From NCBI RefSeq assembly GCF_021390435.2, contig NZ_JAJVCN010000003.1, positions 62,001 to 126,000 on the forward strand: a stretch of DNA of 64,000 nucleotides, in the 5' to 3' direction. This stretch comes from Kibdelosporangium philippinense (GTDB lineage Bacteria > Actinomycetota > Actinomycetes > Mycobacteriales > Pseudonocardiaceae). A model generated the notes under the pieces. That model was not told the origin of the DNA, made no database searches, and worked only from the letters and a program-made list of their open reading frames with translations. Each line of letters begins with the position of its first letter. Positions within the stretch are counted from its first letter, which is position 1. Shown here piece by piece: positions 51,555 to 59,573 of this stretch. Position numbers and translations under genes: made by a program.

Positions 51555-54112
51555 TGGTCTATACCCCGTCCCGGCCAACAGCGCCGCCTCCCCCACCGCC
51601 AACCCAGCCGCGCACGATCCAGCGCGCCCCTGAGCTGCCGTCGAACAACGTCACCCCGATCTTCGCCGCGATCACAACGCTGTGCGCGTCAACGGCGCTG
51701 TCCGGCGTGATCGCTGGAAGCGTGTGGCTCGGCCACGCGGCCGTGGCGATCATCGTCGTCGCCGGAACCGGAATCGGCCTGCGCGCGATGCGCTTCCCGA
51801 TCCTGCTGATCGGTCTCGCGCAGCTGTTCGCGCTGATGTGCCTGGTCATCGCGCTGTTCACGACCGAAGGCGTACTCGGCTTCCTGCCAGGGCCCAAAGC
51901 GGTCGACCAGATCGGTGACGTCTTACGCGACGCGGTCACAGTGGTGCAGACAGGCGTCCCGCCAGTCGACCCCACCACACCGATCCTCTGTCTCGTGGTC
52001 ATCGCGATCGGCCTCGTCGCGGTGCTCGTCGACTCACTCGCGGTCGCCGCAGGCACGCCCGCCGCCAGCGGTCTGGTGCTGCTGTGCGTGTACGCGGTCC
52101 CAGCCTCGCTCGCCGACGACATGCTGCCGTGGTGGTCGTTCGTGCTCGGCGCCGGTTCGTACGCCGTGCTCCTCGCCGTTGACGGCACGCACCGCCACCA
52201 GGTCTGGCGAGGCCATTCACCGCGGTCAGGCAACAGCGGCGGCAACAACGCCAGCGCGCCCGTCGCGCTCGTATCGGTGGCTGTCGTGCTTGCGTTGATC
52301 GTCGGCGCGGTCTTCACACCCATCGGCACGGTCGGGCAACTGCCCGGAAATGTTGGTGCGGGCGGTCTCGCATCCGGCGGCTTCTCGCTGAAGGCGTTCA
52401 CGAAGCTGCGCGGAATGCTGGACCAAAAAGGCAACCAGGAGATGTTCCGCATCAGGGGACTGACCGACAACCGGCAGTACCTGCGGGCGACGACGTTGAA
52501 GACGTACATCGCGAACCAAGGCTGGGACCTCGGGCCAGGCATGCCCAACGGCAGGCCGTTGAACACGGAACTGCCACTGGAACCAGGCAGAAGCCCGAGT
52601 AGCGAGACGACGAGAGTCGAGATCGAACCGATCAACTCGGAGGACAACTGGGCGCCGGTCTACCCATCGCCACGGTTGATCGAAGGCCTGCCGGGTGATG
52701 CTCGCTTCGACGAACTGAGCGGCGCGGTCTACACCCGAAAGCCCCGGAAGTTCAGCCCGTACGTCGAATTCGTCGACCTGAACCAGCCAACCTACGAGCA
52801 GCTGCGCCAGTCACCGAGCGCAGGAAACCAAGTCGGCACCCAGTACACGGAGTTGCCGCCGCTCGACCCACGAGTCACCGACCTCGCGCGCCAACTGACG
52901 GCGGACAAAACAAACCAGTGGGACAAAGTTCTGGCGTTGAAGAACTACTTCGGCCCGCAGAACAACTTCACGTACAAACTGCAGACGGCGGCGGCAAGCG
53001 ACCAAGACGCGTTGGTCGACTTCCTGTTCAACGGCAGGGCGGGCTTCTGCGAGCAGTACGCGTCAGCGATGGCGGTGCTCACCCGCGCGGCAGGCATCCC
53101 AGCCCGCGTGGCGATCGGCTACACATCAGGTTTCCTGGCAGGAGACTACCGAACGATCTCAACGCAGGACGCCCACGCATGGGTCGAGGTCTTCTTCCCG
53201 CAGTATGGCTGGATCACGGTAGACCCCACGCCGCTGACCGACGGCCGCGGCTACATCCCGCCGTACATGAACGCCCAGGGAAGCTCCTCCTCCGGCCCAT
53301 TGCCCAACGAGAGCAGCACCGCCCCCACGGCCCCAGAGGACTCGGAAAGCAGCGCGGCCCCCAGGGCCCCAAACGACGACCCGTCACAGCCGGACCAGGG
53401 CGTCACCGAGTCACAGGACTCACTGGCGTGGAACGGATACGCGAGCATGGCCGCGGCAGGCGGTGCGACAGTGTTGTCACTGCTGTTGCTCACCGGCCTA
53501 GGTGTCGCAGGGCTCGGTCTGACCGGAGCGTCCCTCACTGCCCGAAAACGTCGGCAGAGAACAATCCTCGCCACCATAGCTACAGTGCTGTGGCTGCTGG
53601 CCGCGGTATTCGCCGCAGCGCTCGTCAGCTGGTGGCTAGCCGTCCCGCTGTTCCTGATCGGCCTATCCACCTTCCCCGCGCTAACCAGATACTGGCGCCG
53701 AAGAGATCGCCTCCAGATGGTCTACGGCAGCACCTCGGAAGCACCTATGGCAGCGTGGGATGAGGTGATGGCGGAGTCGTGGGACCGTGGCGCGAGCGCG
53801 CCATCGACCGACACCGTCCGCATGACCGCCCGACGGTTGGTCCGTGAACACTCGTTGGACGACTCAGGCAAGGACGGACTACGCAAGATGGTCACCATCC
53901 TCGAACGCTCTTGGTACGGCGGAGGAGGTGCGCCGGATCCCGAACTGCCGGAGGCCGTCGAACAAGTGCGTGACAGTATGAAACGCAACGCGCCACTGTC
54001 CTTGCGCGCCAAGCTCTTCCCGCGATCGGTGATGAAACCCCGCAAGCCTCGAAAGAGCGGCCGCTCGGACGATCCGCCCGCGAAGGGTTTCGAGGCAGCA
54101 CCGTCGACCTGA
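51554..54112 (+). CDS. TgpA-like membrane transglutaminase (DUF3488/TGc/DUF4129)
   Basis: 852 residues from ATG 51554 (TGATG with the DUF58 gene; ATG 51545 possible). A Pro-rich N-tail precedes about six membrane segments (30-270, DUF3488). The transglutaminase core has the triad Cys499 (GRAGFCEQYA), His541 (TQDAHAWVEVF) and Asp557 (WITVDPTPL). A Ser/Pro-rich linker (575-635), two further membrane segments (640-710) and a cytoplasmic DUF4129-like tail follow. It probably acts on cell-surface proteins or peptides as protease or transglutaminase. Last gene of the operon, ended by a strong hairpin. Confidence 0.94.
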   Translation: MVYTPSRPTAPPPPPPTQPRTIQRAPELPSNNVTPIFAAITTLCASTALSGVIAGSVWLGHAAVAIIVVAGTGIGLRAMRFPILLIGLAQLFALMCLVIALFTTEGVLGFLPGPKAVDQIGDVLRDAVTVVQTGVPPVDPTTPILCLVVIAIGLVAVLVDSLAVAAGTPAASGLVLLCVYAVPASLADDMLPWWSFVLGAGSYAVLLAVDGTHRHQVWRGHSPRSGNSGGNNASAPVALVSVAVVLALIVGAVFTPIGTVGQLPGNVGAGGLASGGFSLKAFTKLRGMLDQKGNQEMFRIRGLTDNRQYLRATTLKTYIANQGWDLGPGMPNGRPLNTELPLEPGRSPSSETTRVEIEPINSEDNWAPVYPSPRLIEGLPGDARFDELSGAVYTRKPRKFSPYVEFVDLNQPTYEQLRQSPSAGNQVGTQYTELPPLDPRVTDLARQLTADKTNQWDKVLALKNYFGPQNNFTYKLQTAAASDQDALVDFLFNGRAGFCEQYASAMAVLTRAAGIPARVAIGYTSGFLAGDYRTISTQDAHAWVEVFFPQYGWITVDPTPLTDGRGYIPPYMNAQGSSSSGPLPNESSTAPTAPEDSESSAAPRAPNDDPSQPDQGVTESQDSLAWNGYASMAAAGGATVLSLLLLTGLGVAGLGLTGASLTARKRRQRTILATIATVLWLLAAVFAAALVSWWLAVPLFLIGLSTFPALTRYWRRRDRLQMVYGSTSEAPMAAWDEVMAESWDRGASAPSTDTVRMTARRLVREHSLDDSGKDGLRKMVTILERSWYGGGGAPDPELPEAVEQVRDSMKRNAPLSLRAKLFPRSVMKPRKPRKSGRSDDPPAKGFEAAPST

Positions 54113-54115
54113 CAA

Positions 54116-54146
54116 TCGGGCCCCTGAGTTCGCCTCAGGGGCCCGA
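54116..54146 (+). terminator. Terminator after the MoxR-DUF58-transglutaminase operon
   Basis: Perfect 13-bp stem TCGGGCCCCTGAG / CTCAGGGGCCCGA with TTCGC loop, 3 bases after the stop, then CTTTGTGT. Confidence 0.92.
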
Positions 54147-54381
54147 CTTTGTGTGGACCACCTCAGGTCAGTTGATCTTCGACACGCGGACTTGTCGTAC
54201 CCCGTCGGTACGCTGGATACCCGGGGGCCGAGGGCCGAGGGCCGCGCTCCGGCTGGCCGCAGAACCCATCCATGCCGGTTTCTGCCCAGTCGAGTGCCCG
54301 CTGCAATGCCCCTCAGCGCATGCGTAAGGGCCACCTGCAGGCGTGTTTCCGCCGCGCGGTGGCCCTCGGGACGCCGTGGGG

Positions 54382-54780
54382 TCAGTCTTGCTCGAAGCGC
54401 TTGCGGAAGCGCTCCTCCATTCGTTGTGAGAACGAGCTCCGGCCTGCGGGGCGACTCTTACCGTCGCCCTCGGCCTGAGCAGCTGCGCCATCGTTGCCCC
54501 GCCGGATGGCGGTCAACGTGATTAGCGCGCCGAAGAACATGACTAGGAAGCCGAGCAGGCTGACGGCTGGAAATCCTCCAAACCAGAACTCTTGCACGAC
54601 GACACCCAGTACCAACAGGGCGACGCCAACCACGAACAGCGCTACGCCCTGGACCCGCCGCCTGCGCGACGGACGCCTCAGGCGCGCACCGCGCACAGTG
54701 GAAGCGAACTTGGGGTCTTCGGCATAGAGCGCGCGCTCGATCTGATCGAGCAGTCGCTGCTCGTGCTCGGAGAGTGGCAT
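54382..54780 (-). CDS. DUF3040 membrane protein
   Basis: 132 residues from ATG 54780 (GGAGGAAAG before it; an upstream extension is rejected). Begins MPLSEHEQRLLDQIERALYAEDPKFAST, the DUF3040 signature. Two membrane segments (about 46-66 and 69-90) follow, then a charged cytoplasmic tail (RMEERFRKRFEQD). It is a widespread actinobacterial neighbour of the dcw/MoxR region, function unknown. Confidence 0.93.
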   Translation of the reverse strand: MPLSEHEQRLLDQIERALYAEDPKFASTVRGARLRRPSRRRRVQGVALFVVGVALLVLGVVVQEFWFGGFPAVSLLGFLVMFFGALITLTAIRRGNDGAAAQAEGDGKSRPAGRSSFSQRMEERFRKRFEQD

Positions 54781-55202
54781 CTTTCCTCCTCCGGCACAGC
54801 TCTCACGGGCGCCGGGCGATTGCGGCCGCCGTACCCGGCGGGCGCCCCATCCCTGGGGCGTCACCTCAAGGATACGAGCCCCGCGCCTGCTCGACTACCC
54901 GATCCTGCACTCTCCCGCAGGGTCTTGCCAACACATCGCGACACAGACGAGGATGCCCGCCGGACAAGGACACGCAATCGGCGGAGTCAGCGGGGCGTTC
55001 GGGGACGCCAAAGCCGCCGTGTCCAGCGACGATGACGTTCGGTGACAGTCTGTGTCCAGCGGGTGGCCGGTCGCCATCGCTCGGGTGAACCTGTCAATTT
55101 CCTCAAGTGAGTCGCGGCACGCGGTTGGGCGTGTCGGACCAGGGACGCTTGGCCGCACTTGGGCGCGCGGCACCGCACCGGGTTTAGCCGGAATTGTTGC
55201 GT
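54781..55202. other. 420-base spacer without recognised gene
   Basis: Only short frames with poor codon bias on both strands; nothing similar to a known family. Contains the promoter side of the DUF3040 gene at its left end. Confidence 0.4.
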
Positions 55203-55853
55203 TCAGAGATTTCTGAGTCCCGTGAGGACTCTTTCCATCAAGCTCAGATCGGGCCGCTCGCCGTTCGCCGACTTGGGCCGGTGAACGACCACCATGCTGG
55301 CCGACGCCATATCACCCAAAACGACACGGGCGACTCCAAGCGGTAACGACAACAACGCGGCGACCTCCGCGACCGAACGCGCCGACAAGCAAAGATCCGC
55401 GACCGAACGATGGTCATGGGTCATTGTTGAACCAATTCGCGCGAGCGTTGTGCGATTTGTCGAGATCAACGCCTCAATCGGCAGGTCATACGCCGTTTCG
55501 GTACGTCCACCGGTCCACGCGTACGGCCGGACGATCGAGCGGGTCCGGTCGACCTCGGTCCACTCAGGCTCGGGTTCGGGCAGCCAGCCACCCTGTTGTT
55601 GCGGGATATCCGCAGGTGGCAGCGTTGGCAACGGTGGCGGCGGCGGTGCGTCAGCCCGCTGGAAACGCGCACCTGCCGGGCCTGTCCCTGGCTTCGCCGT
55701 GGGCACGGCGGGCTCACCCCACTCCTCCTCAGCGTGCCCGCCAACGGCAGGCACGTGGCCAAAGCGCGCCCCAGTGCGCCCGACCTCGTTCTTTCGCCGA
55801 TCAGATCCAGCCACGTGTGTCACGTCCCCCATGCCGGATTCCCAATGTTCCAT
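55203..55853 (-). CDS. DUF742 protein (orphan CVN-operon type)
   Basis: 216 residues from ATG 55853; ATG 55832 (MGDVTHVAG, with GGGAA upstream) is also possible. The N-terminal half is Pro/Glu-rich and variable. The DUF742 winged-helix domain is at about 105-212: IVRPYAWTGGRTETAYDLPIEALI, then VADLCLSARSVAEVAALLSLPLGVARVVLGDMA and HRP. In actinobacteria the gene normally lies between a Roadblock/LC7 gene and a small GTPase gene (conserved CVN signalling modules). Neither is visible here; ISL3 lies upstream of it, so the module may have been broken or was always solitary. Confidence 0.93.
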   Translation of the reverse strand: MEHWESGMGDVTHVAGSDRRKNEVGRTGARFGHVPAVGGHAEEEWGEPAVPTAKPGTGPAGARFQRADAPPPPPLPTLPPADIPQQQGGWLPEPEPEWTEVDRTRSIVRPYAWTGGRTETAYDLPIEALISTNRTTLARIGSTMTHDHRSVADLCLSARSVAEVAALLSLPLGVARVVLGDMASASMVVVHRPKSANGERPDLSLMERVLTGLRNL

Positions 55854-56074
55854 CTGAAGAGAAGGCCAAAACGTTAGCCAGAATGGGAACGCCAGGGGTA
55901 ACGGCGCTGTTTCGCGGTCGTTTTATCCCAGTTACTGAAATCCCGAACTCCGCCATCCGGGTGATAAATACGATGGTGTACCACATGCGCCAGACGGGTA
56001 TGTATCAGACGAAAGTGGCTCTTCGAACTTGGCCGGGGTTTGACTGGGTCGTGAGGTTTCTGCCCAGTGTGAGG

Positions 56075-56142
56075 GCCCGTGGCTCTGTGCGTGATCATTT
56101 CTGTTGTCTACGCAGGAAGATCACGACAGAAGAGCCACGGGC
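56075..56142 (+). promoter_or_regulatory. Long hairpin directly before the ISL3 transposase start
   Basis: Arm GCCCGTGGCTCTGTGCGTGATC region (56075-56096) pairs with 56119-56142 (ends AGAGCCACGGGC) with a 2-base bulge; the start ATG at 56143 follows at once. Any ribosome site lies within the right arm. Confidence 0.6.
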
Positions 56143-57459
56143 ATGGTTAACGATACGACCCGTCTGCTGGGCCTGGCCGGCCTGGTTGTCGTTCGGGTCG
56201 ATGAAGCAGCACACGGTGGGCCGGTGGTCCATCTGGTCACCGCAGACGAGCAGGCCCGTGCTTGCCCGGGATGCGGCGTGACAGCGACCAGGATCAAGGA
56301 GTGGGTGACCACACAGCCGAGGGATCTGCCGGTGGTTGGCAGACAGGTCGATCTGCGGTGGCGCAAACGTCGCTGGCACTGTGACCAGCAGGACTGCGGC
56401 AGGAAGACGTTCACCGAGGCGGTCGAGCAGGTTCCGGCGCGGGCCCGGGTGACCGGTCGGTTGCGGCGGGCGGCCGGTGCGGCGGTGGCCGATGGTGGGC
56501 GCACGATCGTGCAGTCCGCTCGGGATCACGGCTTGTCCTGGCCGGTGGTGTCGGCCGCGTTCACCGCCCACGCCGCCGCGGTGCTGCCGGACAGGCCAGA
56601 CCCGGTGGCGGTGCTGGGGATCGACGAGATCCGCCGGGGCCGTCCGCAGTGGACCTGGAACGACGACCAGCAGTGCTGGGAGGTCACAGTGGATCGGTGG
56701 CATGTCGGGTTCGTGGACCTCGCGGGCGGGCAGGGCCTGCTCGGGCAGGTCGAGGGCCGCACCAGCGTGGCCGTGCGGGACTGGATCACCCAGTGGGACC
56801 AGGCCTGGCGCCAGGGCATCCGGGTCGTGGCGATCGACATGTGCACCGTCTTCGCCGCCGCGGTCCGCGCCGTGTTACCACAGGCCAGGCTGGTCGTGGA
56901 CCACTTCCATCTCGTGCAGTTGGCCAACCAGGCCCTCACCGAGGTCCGTCGCCGGGTCACCCTGCAGGTGCGGGGCCGGCGAGGCCGCAAAGGCAACCGG
57001 GAGTGGGAACTGCGCAACCGGCTGACCCGCTCGGCCGCCCGGATACACGAGAAACACCTCGACCCGATGATCGACGACCTGCGGGCACTCCCGACGGGGA
57101 TCGGCACACCGATCCTGACCGCGTGGAACGCCAAGGAAGACCTGCTCGACCTGCTCGACCTGGCGCGCACCCACCCGGACCGGGCCGTGATCTGGCCCCG
57201 GCTGTCGCGGTTCTACGAGCGGTGCGCCACAGCCGGCCTGCCCGAACTGGAGCGACTGGCCAGCACGGTCTCGGCCTGGTGGCCCGAAATCCTCGCCTTC
57301 CTCGACACCGGCATCACCAATGCAGGATCCGAGGGCACCAACCGGGTCATCAAAACCGTCGCCCGCGACGCCTACGGCTTCCGTAACCCGGTCAGTCAAC
57401 GTCTGCGCACCCGCTGCGCCACCACCCGCAAAGGCCGAGGATGCCTCAACCCCGCATAA
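56143..57459 (+). CDS. ISL3-family transposase
   Basis: 438 residues from ATG 56143 (MVNDTTRLLGLAGL). N-terminal zinc-binding knuckle ACPGCGV and HCDQQDCGRKTF. DDE residues: Asp in AVLGIDEIRRGRPQW, Asp in VVAIDMCTVFAAAV, Glu in ITNAGSEGTNRVIKTVARDAYGFRN. The stop falls just inside the right inverted repeat. Intact. Confidence 0.95.
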   Translation: MVNDTTRLLGLAGLVVVRVDEAAHGGPVVHLVTADEQARACPGCGVTATRIKEWVTTQPRDLPVVGRQVDLRWRKRRWHCDQQDCGRKTFTEAVEQVPARARVTGRLRRAAGAAVADGGRTIVQSARDHGLSWPVVSAAFTAHAAAVLPDRPDPVAVLGIDEIRRGRPQWTWNDDQQCWEVTVDRWHVGFVDLAGGQGLLGQVEGRTSVAVRDWITQWDQAWRQGIRVVAIDMCTVFAAAVRAVLPQARLVVDHFHLVQLANQALTEVRRRVTLQVRGRRGRKGNREWELRNRLTRSAARIHEKHLDPMIDDLRALPTGIGTPILTAWNAKEDLLDLLDLARTHPDRAVIWPRLSRFYERCATAGLPELERLASTVSAWWPEILAFLDTGITNAGSEGTNRVIKTVARDAYGFRNPVSQRLRTRCATTRKGRGCLNPA

Positions 57460-57471
57460 CTTCGAAGAGCC

Positions 57472-57762
57472 ACGAAAGTCCGGGTCAGATAGGCACGAGT
57501 TCGCCCGGAACCGGTTACGCGACCATGGGGTGCCGCCTCTGCGGCCAGACGGCCAGTGGCAGAAGCTCGCCGACCGGCGGCGACGGCCTTGACCGAGCCG
57601 CCAGATCGAGTTGTCGCTCGGTTTAACGGTCGGGGCAGCTAGTGGTGTGTCTCGGAGCGTTGCTGGGTTTATTCGGCGGATCCAGGTTTTCGCTGGGCGT
57701 GCCGGACGAAGGTGCCTGTACCGGGGGCGCCTTTGGCCAGTGCTGCCCAGAGGAAAATCTGG
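57472..57762. other. Spacer between ISL3 and IS1182
   Basis: About 290 bases of native sequence. On the minus strand a frame ending at 57669 (…AKGAPGTGTFVRHAQRKPGSAE) runs from the IS1182 edge, but no family is recognised. No promoter or RNA gene seen. Confidence 0.35.
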
Positions 57763-57933
57763 CTAGGAGGCCGCTGAATTAGGGTGGTTTGCGGGTTGGT
57801 TGTCACCGAGTGATGGCAGGCGAGGACCTGGGCCTTGCTGATTCATGGGTGATGCTGGGCGTTCAGGGAGCCCAGGGCGGTTGCTCGACGAGGTTCACAA
57901 TCCCCAAGACTGGGGGTTGGGCCGTGGTTTCCC

Positions 57934-59553
57934 TCAGGTAGCCAGGGTCCAAGCGCCCGCCGTATGGGTCAGGCCGCGACCGATGAGGTTGCGGAGGTTC
58001 AAGGCTGCGGTGCGGCGTTTGAGCCAGGCGTTGTTCTTGCCGGTGCCTAGATATCGGAGTTTGAGACGTCGGCCACCGCGGCTGGCGATCTGGGAGATGA
58101 CCCGTTCCACGTTGGGGCGGAACGTCCTGTAGCTCTCGCGCAGTTCGGGCTTGTCCGCCCAGTCGCGTCGGGCTTGGCGCAGCAGGTCATCTCGTGGGTG
58201 CAGAACGATTTTACGGCCGGTCTTGGACGTGGTGCACTGTGCACGCAGTGAGCAGGCACGACAGAGAGCGCCAAAGGTGGCGACCCGGGTCCGGCTGATC
58301 GGGCGGGTGATGTCGTTGGGGCAGGTGACCGTGCCCGCTTGCTCGTCCACGGTGAAGTCGTCCACGGTGAAGTCGTCCACGGTGAAGTCGCCCTCGACCG
58401 GAGCCCGCAGCGGCTTGGGCTTGATCACCGCCTCATGCCCGGCATCGTCGATCCCACCGCGTAGATCCCCTGTGCCATAGGCGGAATCGCCGTACCACGC
58501 GCGCTTGCCGTCCTCGGCGTCGAGGAACTCCTCGGCCACAGCGGGGTCGGAGTTCTCCGTGCCGGCGGCCGTGGTCACCTTCTCGTCGGTGACGATCCCG
58601 GTCTCGGGCTCGGCCGCCACGTGCGCCCGATACCCGTCCCGCCGGTTCTCCGGGGACTTGCGGGTATGCCGCGCATCCGGATCCACTGTGGACACCACCC
58701 GGTCCGGGGCGACCTTGCGGGCGATCCGCCACCGCCCATCAGTGCCGTCACTGCCCTCGGCGGGCTCGACATCCTGACCGGCGACCAACGCCAGCAACGC
58801 CAACGCGAACTCCGCGTCGCCTTCCAGTTCGGTATCGGCCAGCGCCGCCACCAGCGCGTTCGCATCGTTGACCAGCGCGGAGACCAGCGCGTCCCTGGCG
58901 GCCGGGTCGTCCCAGTCGATCCTCGGCTTGTCCGGCCGACTGTAGTCATGGCCGGTACACACCTTCGCGATCTGCCCCGCCGCGCCGGGCACCTGCCGAT
59001 CCACCCGCCGGATCGCCGAGATCAGCTGGGTGATGGTGTCCTGGGTGGCGACCGCGTCGGCCAGGATCGTGGAATCCACCGCCCGCTTGCGGCGGCCACG
59101 CAGGATCCCGGTCTCCTCGACGACCGTGCGCACCGCGTCGTTGATCCGATGCGGCCGCCCCGAGGTGGCCAGTCGTTTGCGCCAGTACACCAGCGTCGAG
59201 GGGTCGAATCCCTTGTCGTCCAATGCCATCCCGGTCGCGACCTTCCACCGCAGGTCACACCGGGCCGCCTCAGCGGTCTCCCGATCCGAGAGATCATGCA
59301 GGGTCTGCAACACCAGGATGGAGGCCATCACCGACGCCGGGATCGAGGGCCGTCCCTTGCCCGAGGGGAACAGATCCTCGAACTCTCCATCGGGGAACAG
59401 ATTCCGGCGATGCCCGGCCAGGAACGCGAACATGCTCCCCGCCGGGACCAGATGACCGACCAGCGCCTCCGCGTCCAGCAGCTCCCGATCACCACGCTCC
59501 ACACCCTGCATGAAACGATTCTCCCAGCTCAAACCCACATCCTGGGGCGACAC
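57934..59553 (-). CDS. IS1182-family transposase
   Basis: 539 residues. N-terminal DUF772-like region (FPSGKGRPSIPASVMASILVLQTLHDLSDRETAEAARCDLRWK), DDE core with Asp in RAVDSTILADAVATQD and Asp in YGDSAYGTGDLRG, and the C-terminal zinc-type block CRACSLRAQCTTS plus PNVERVISQI (Glu). A triplicated FTVDD unit (about 387-401) interrupts the linker. Intact from end to end. Confidence 0.95.
   Translation of the reverse strand: MSPQDVGLSWENRFMQGVERGDRELLDAEALVGHLVPAGSMFAFLAGHRRNLFPDGEFEDLFPSGKGRPSIPASVMASILVLQTLHDLSDRETAEAARCDLRWKVATGMALDDKGFDPSTLVYWRKRLATSGRPHRINDAVRTVVEETGILRGRRKRAVDSTILADAVATQDTITQLISAIRRVDRQVPGAAGQIAKVCTGHDYSRPDKPRIDWDDPAARDALVSALVNDANALVAALADTELEGDAEFALALLALVAGQDVEPAEGSDGTDGRWRIARKVAPDRVVSTVDPDARHTRKSPENRRDGYRAHVAAEPETGIVTDEKVTTAAGTENSDPAVAEEFLDAEDGKRAWYGDSAYGTGDLRGGIDDAGHEAVIKPKPLRAPVEGDFTVDDFTVDDFTVDEQAGTVTCPNDITRPISRTRVATFGALCRACSLRAQCTTSKTGRKIVLHPRDDLLRQARRDWADKPELRESYRTFRPNVERVISQIASRGGRRLKLRYLGTGKNNAWLKRRTAALNLRNLIGRGLTHTAGAWTLAT
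58346..58390 (-). repeat. Three exact 15-bp tandem units inside the IS1182 transposase
   Basis: TCCACGGTGAAGTCG three times in a row (58346, 58361, 58376). In frame it encodes DFTVD repeated (GDFTVDDFTVDDFTVDEQ), an insertion that keeps the reading frame. Confidence 0.9.
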
Positions 59554-59573
59554 GCCGATTATTCAGCGGCCTC

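Larger units (their letters stand above)
56017..57471 (+). mobile_element. ISL3-family insertion sequence, complete
   Basis: 1,455 bp. Terminal inverted repeats start GGCTCTTCGAACTT (left, 56017) and GGCTCTTCGAAGTT (right, reversed from 57471), then GGGG at both. The 8-bp target duplication ACGAAAGT is exact (56009-56016 and 57472-57479). One transposase gene. Confidence 0.94.
57767..59573 (-). mobile_element. IS1182-family insertion sequence, complete
   Basis: About 1,807 bp. Inverted repeats begin GAGGCCGCTGAAT (left, 57767) and GAGGCCGCTGAAT (right, reversed from 59573). Target duplication CTAG on both sides (57763-57766, 59574-59577), the preferred target of the family. The right duplication supplies the stop codon of the neighbouring gene. 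Confidence 0.92.

Noticed and set aside
54168..54491. Possible minus-strand gene of 107 codons between the transglutaminase operon and the DUF3040 gene
   Set aside because: Overlaps the 3' end of the DUF3040 gene in another frame, lacks a ribosome site and has a Ser/Arg/Pro-rich shadow composition.
54895..55173. 92-codon minus-strand frame in the spacer before DUF742
   Set aside because: Weak codon bias and no recognisable motif; left as spacer.
57669..57762. Minus-strand peptide tail ending HAQRKPGSAE beside IS1182
   Set aside because: Could be the remnant of a gene cut by the IS, but joining it across the empty site gives only an overlap in another frame of the CopD/CtaG gene, so no gene is claimed.
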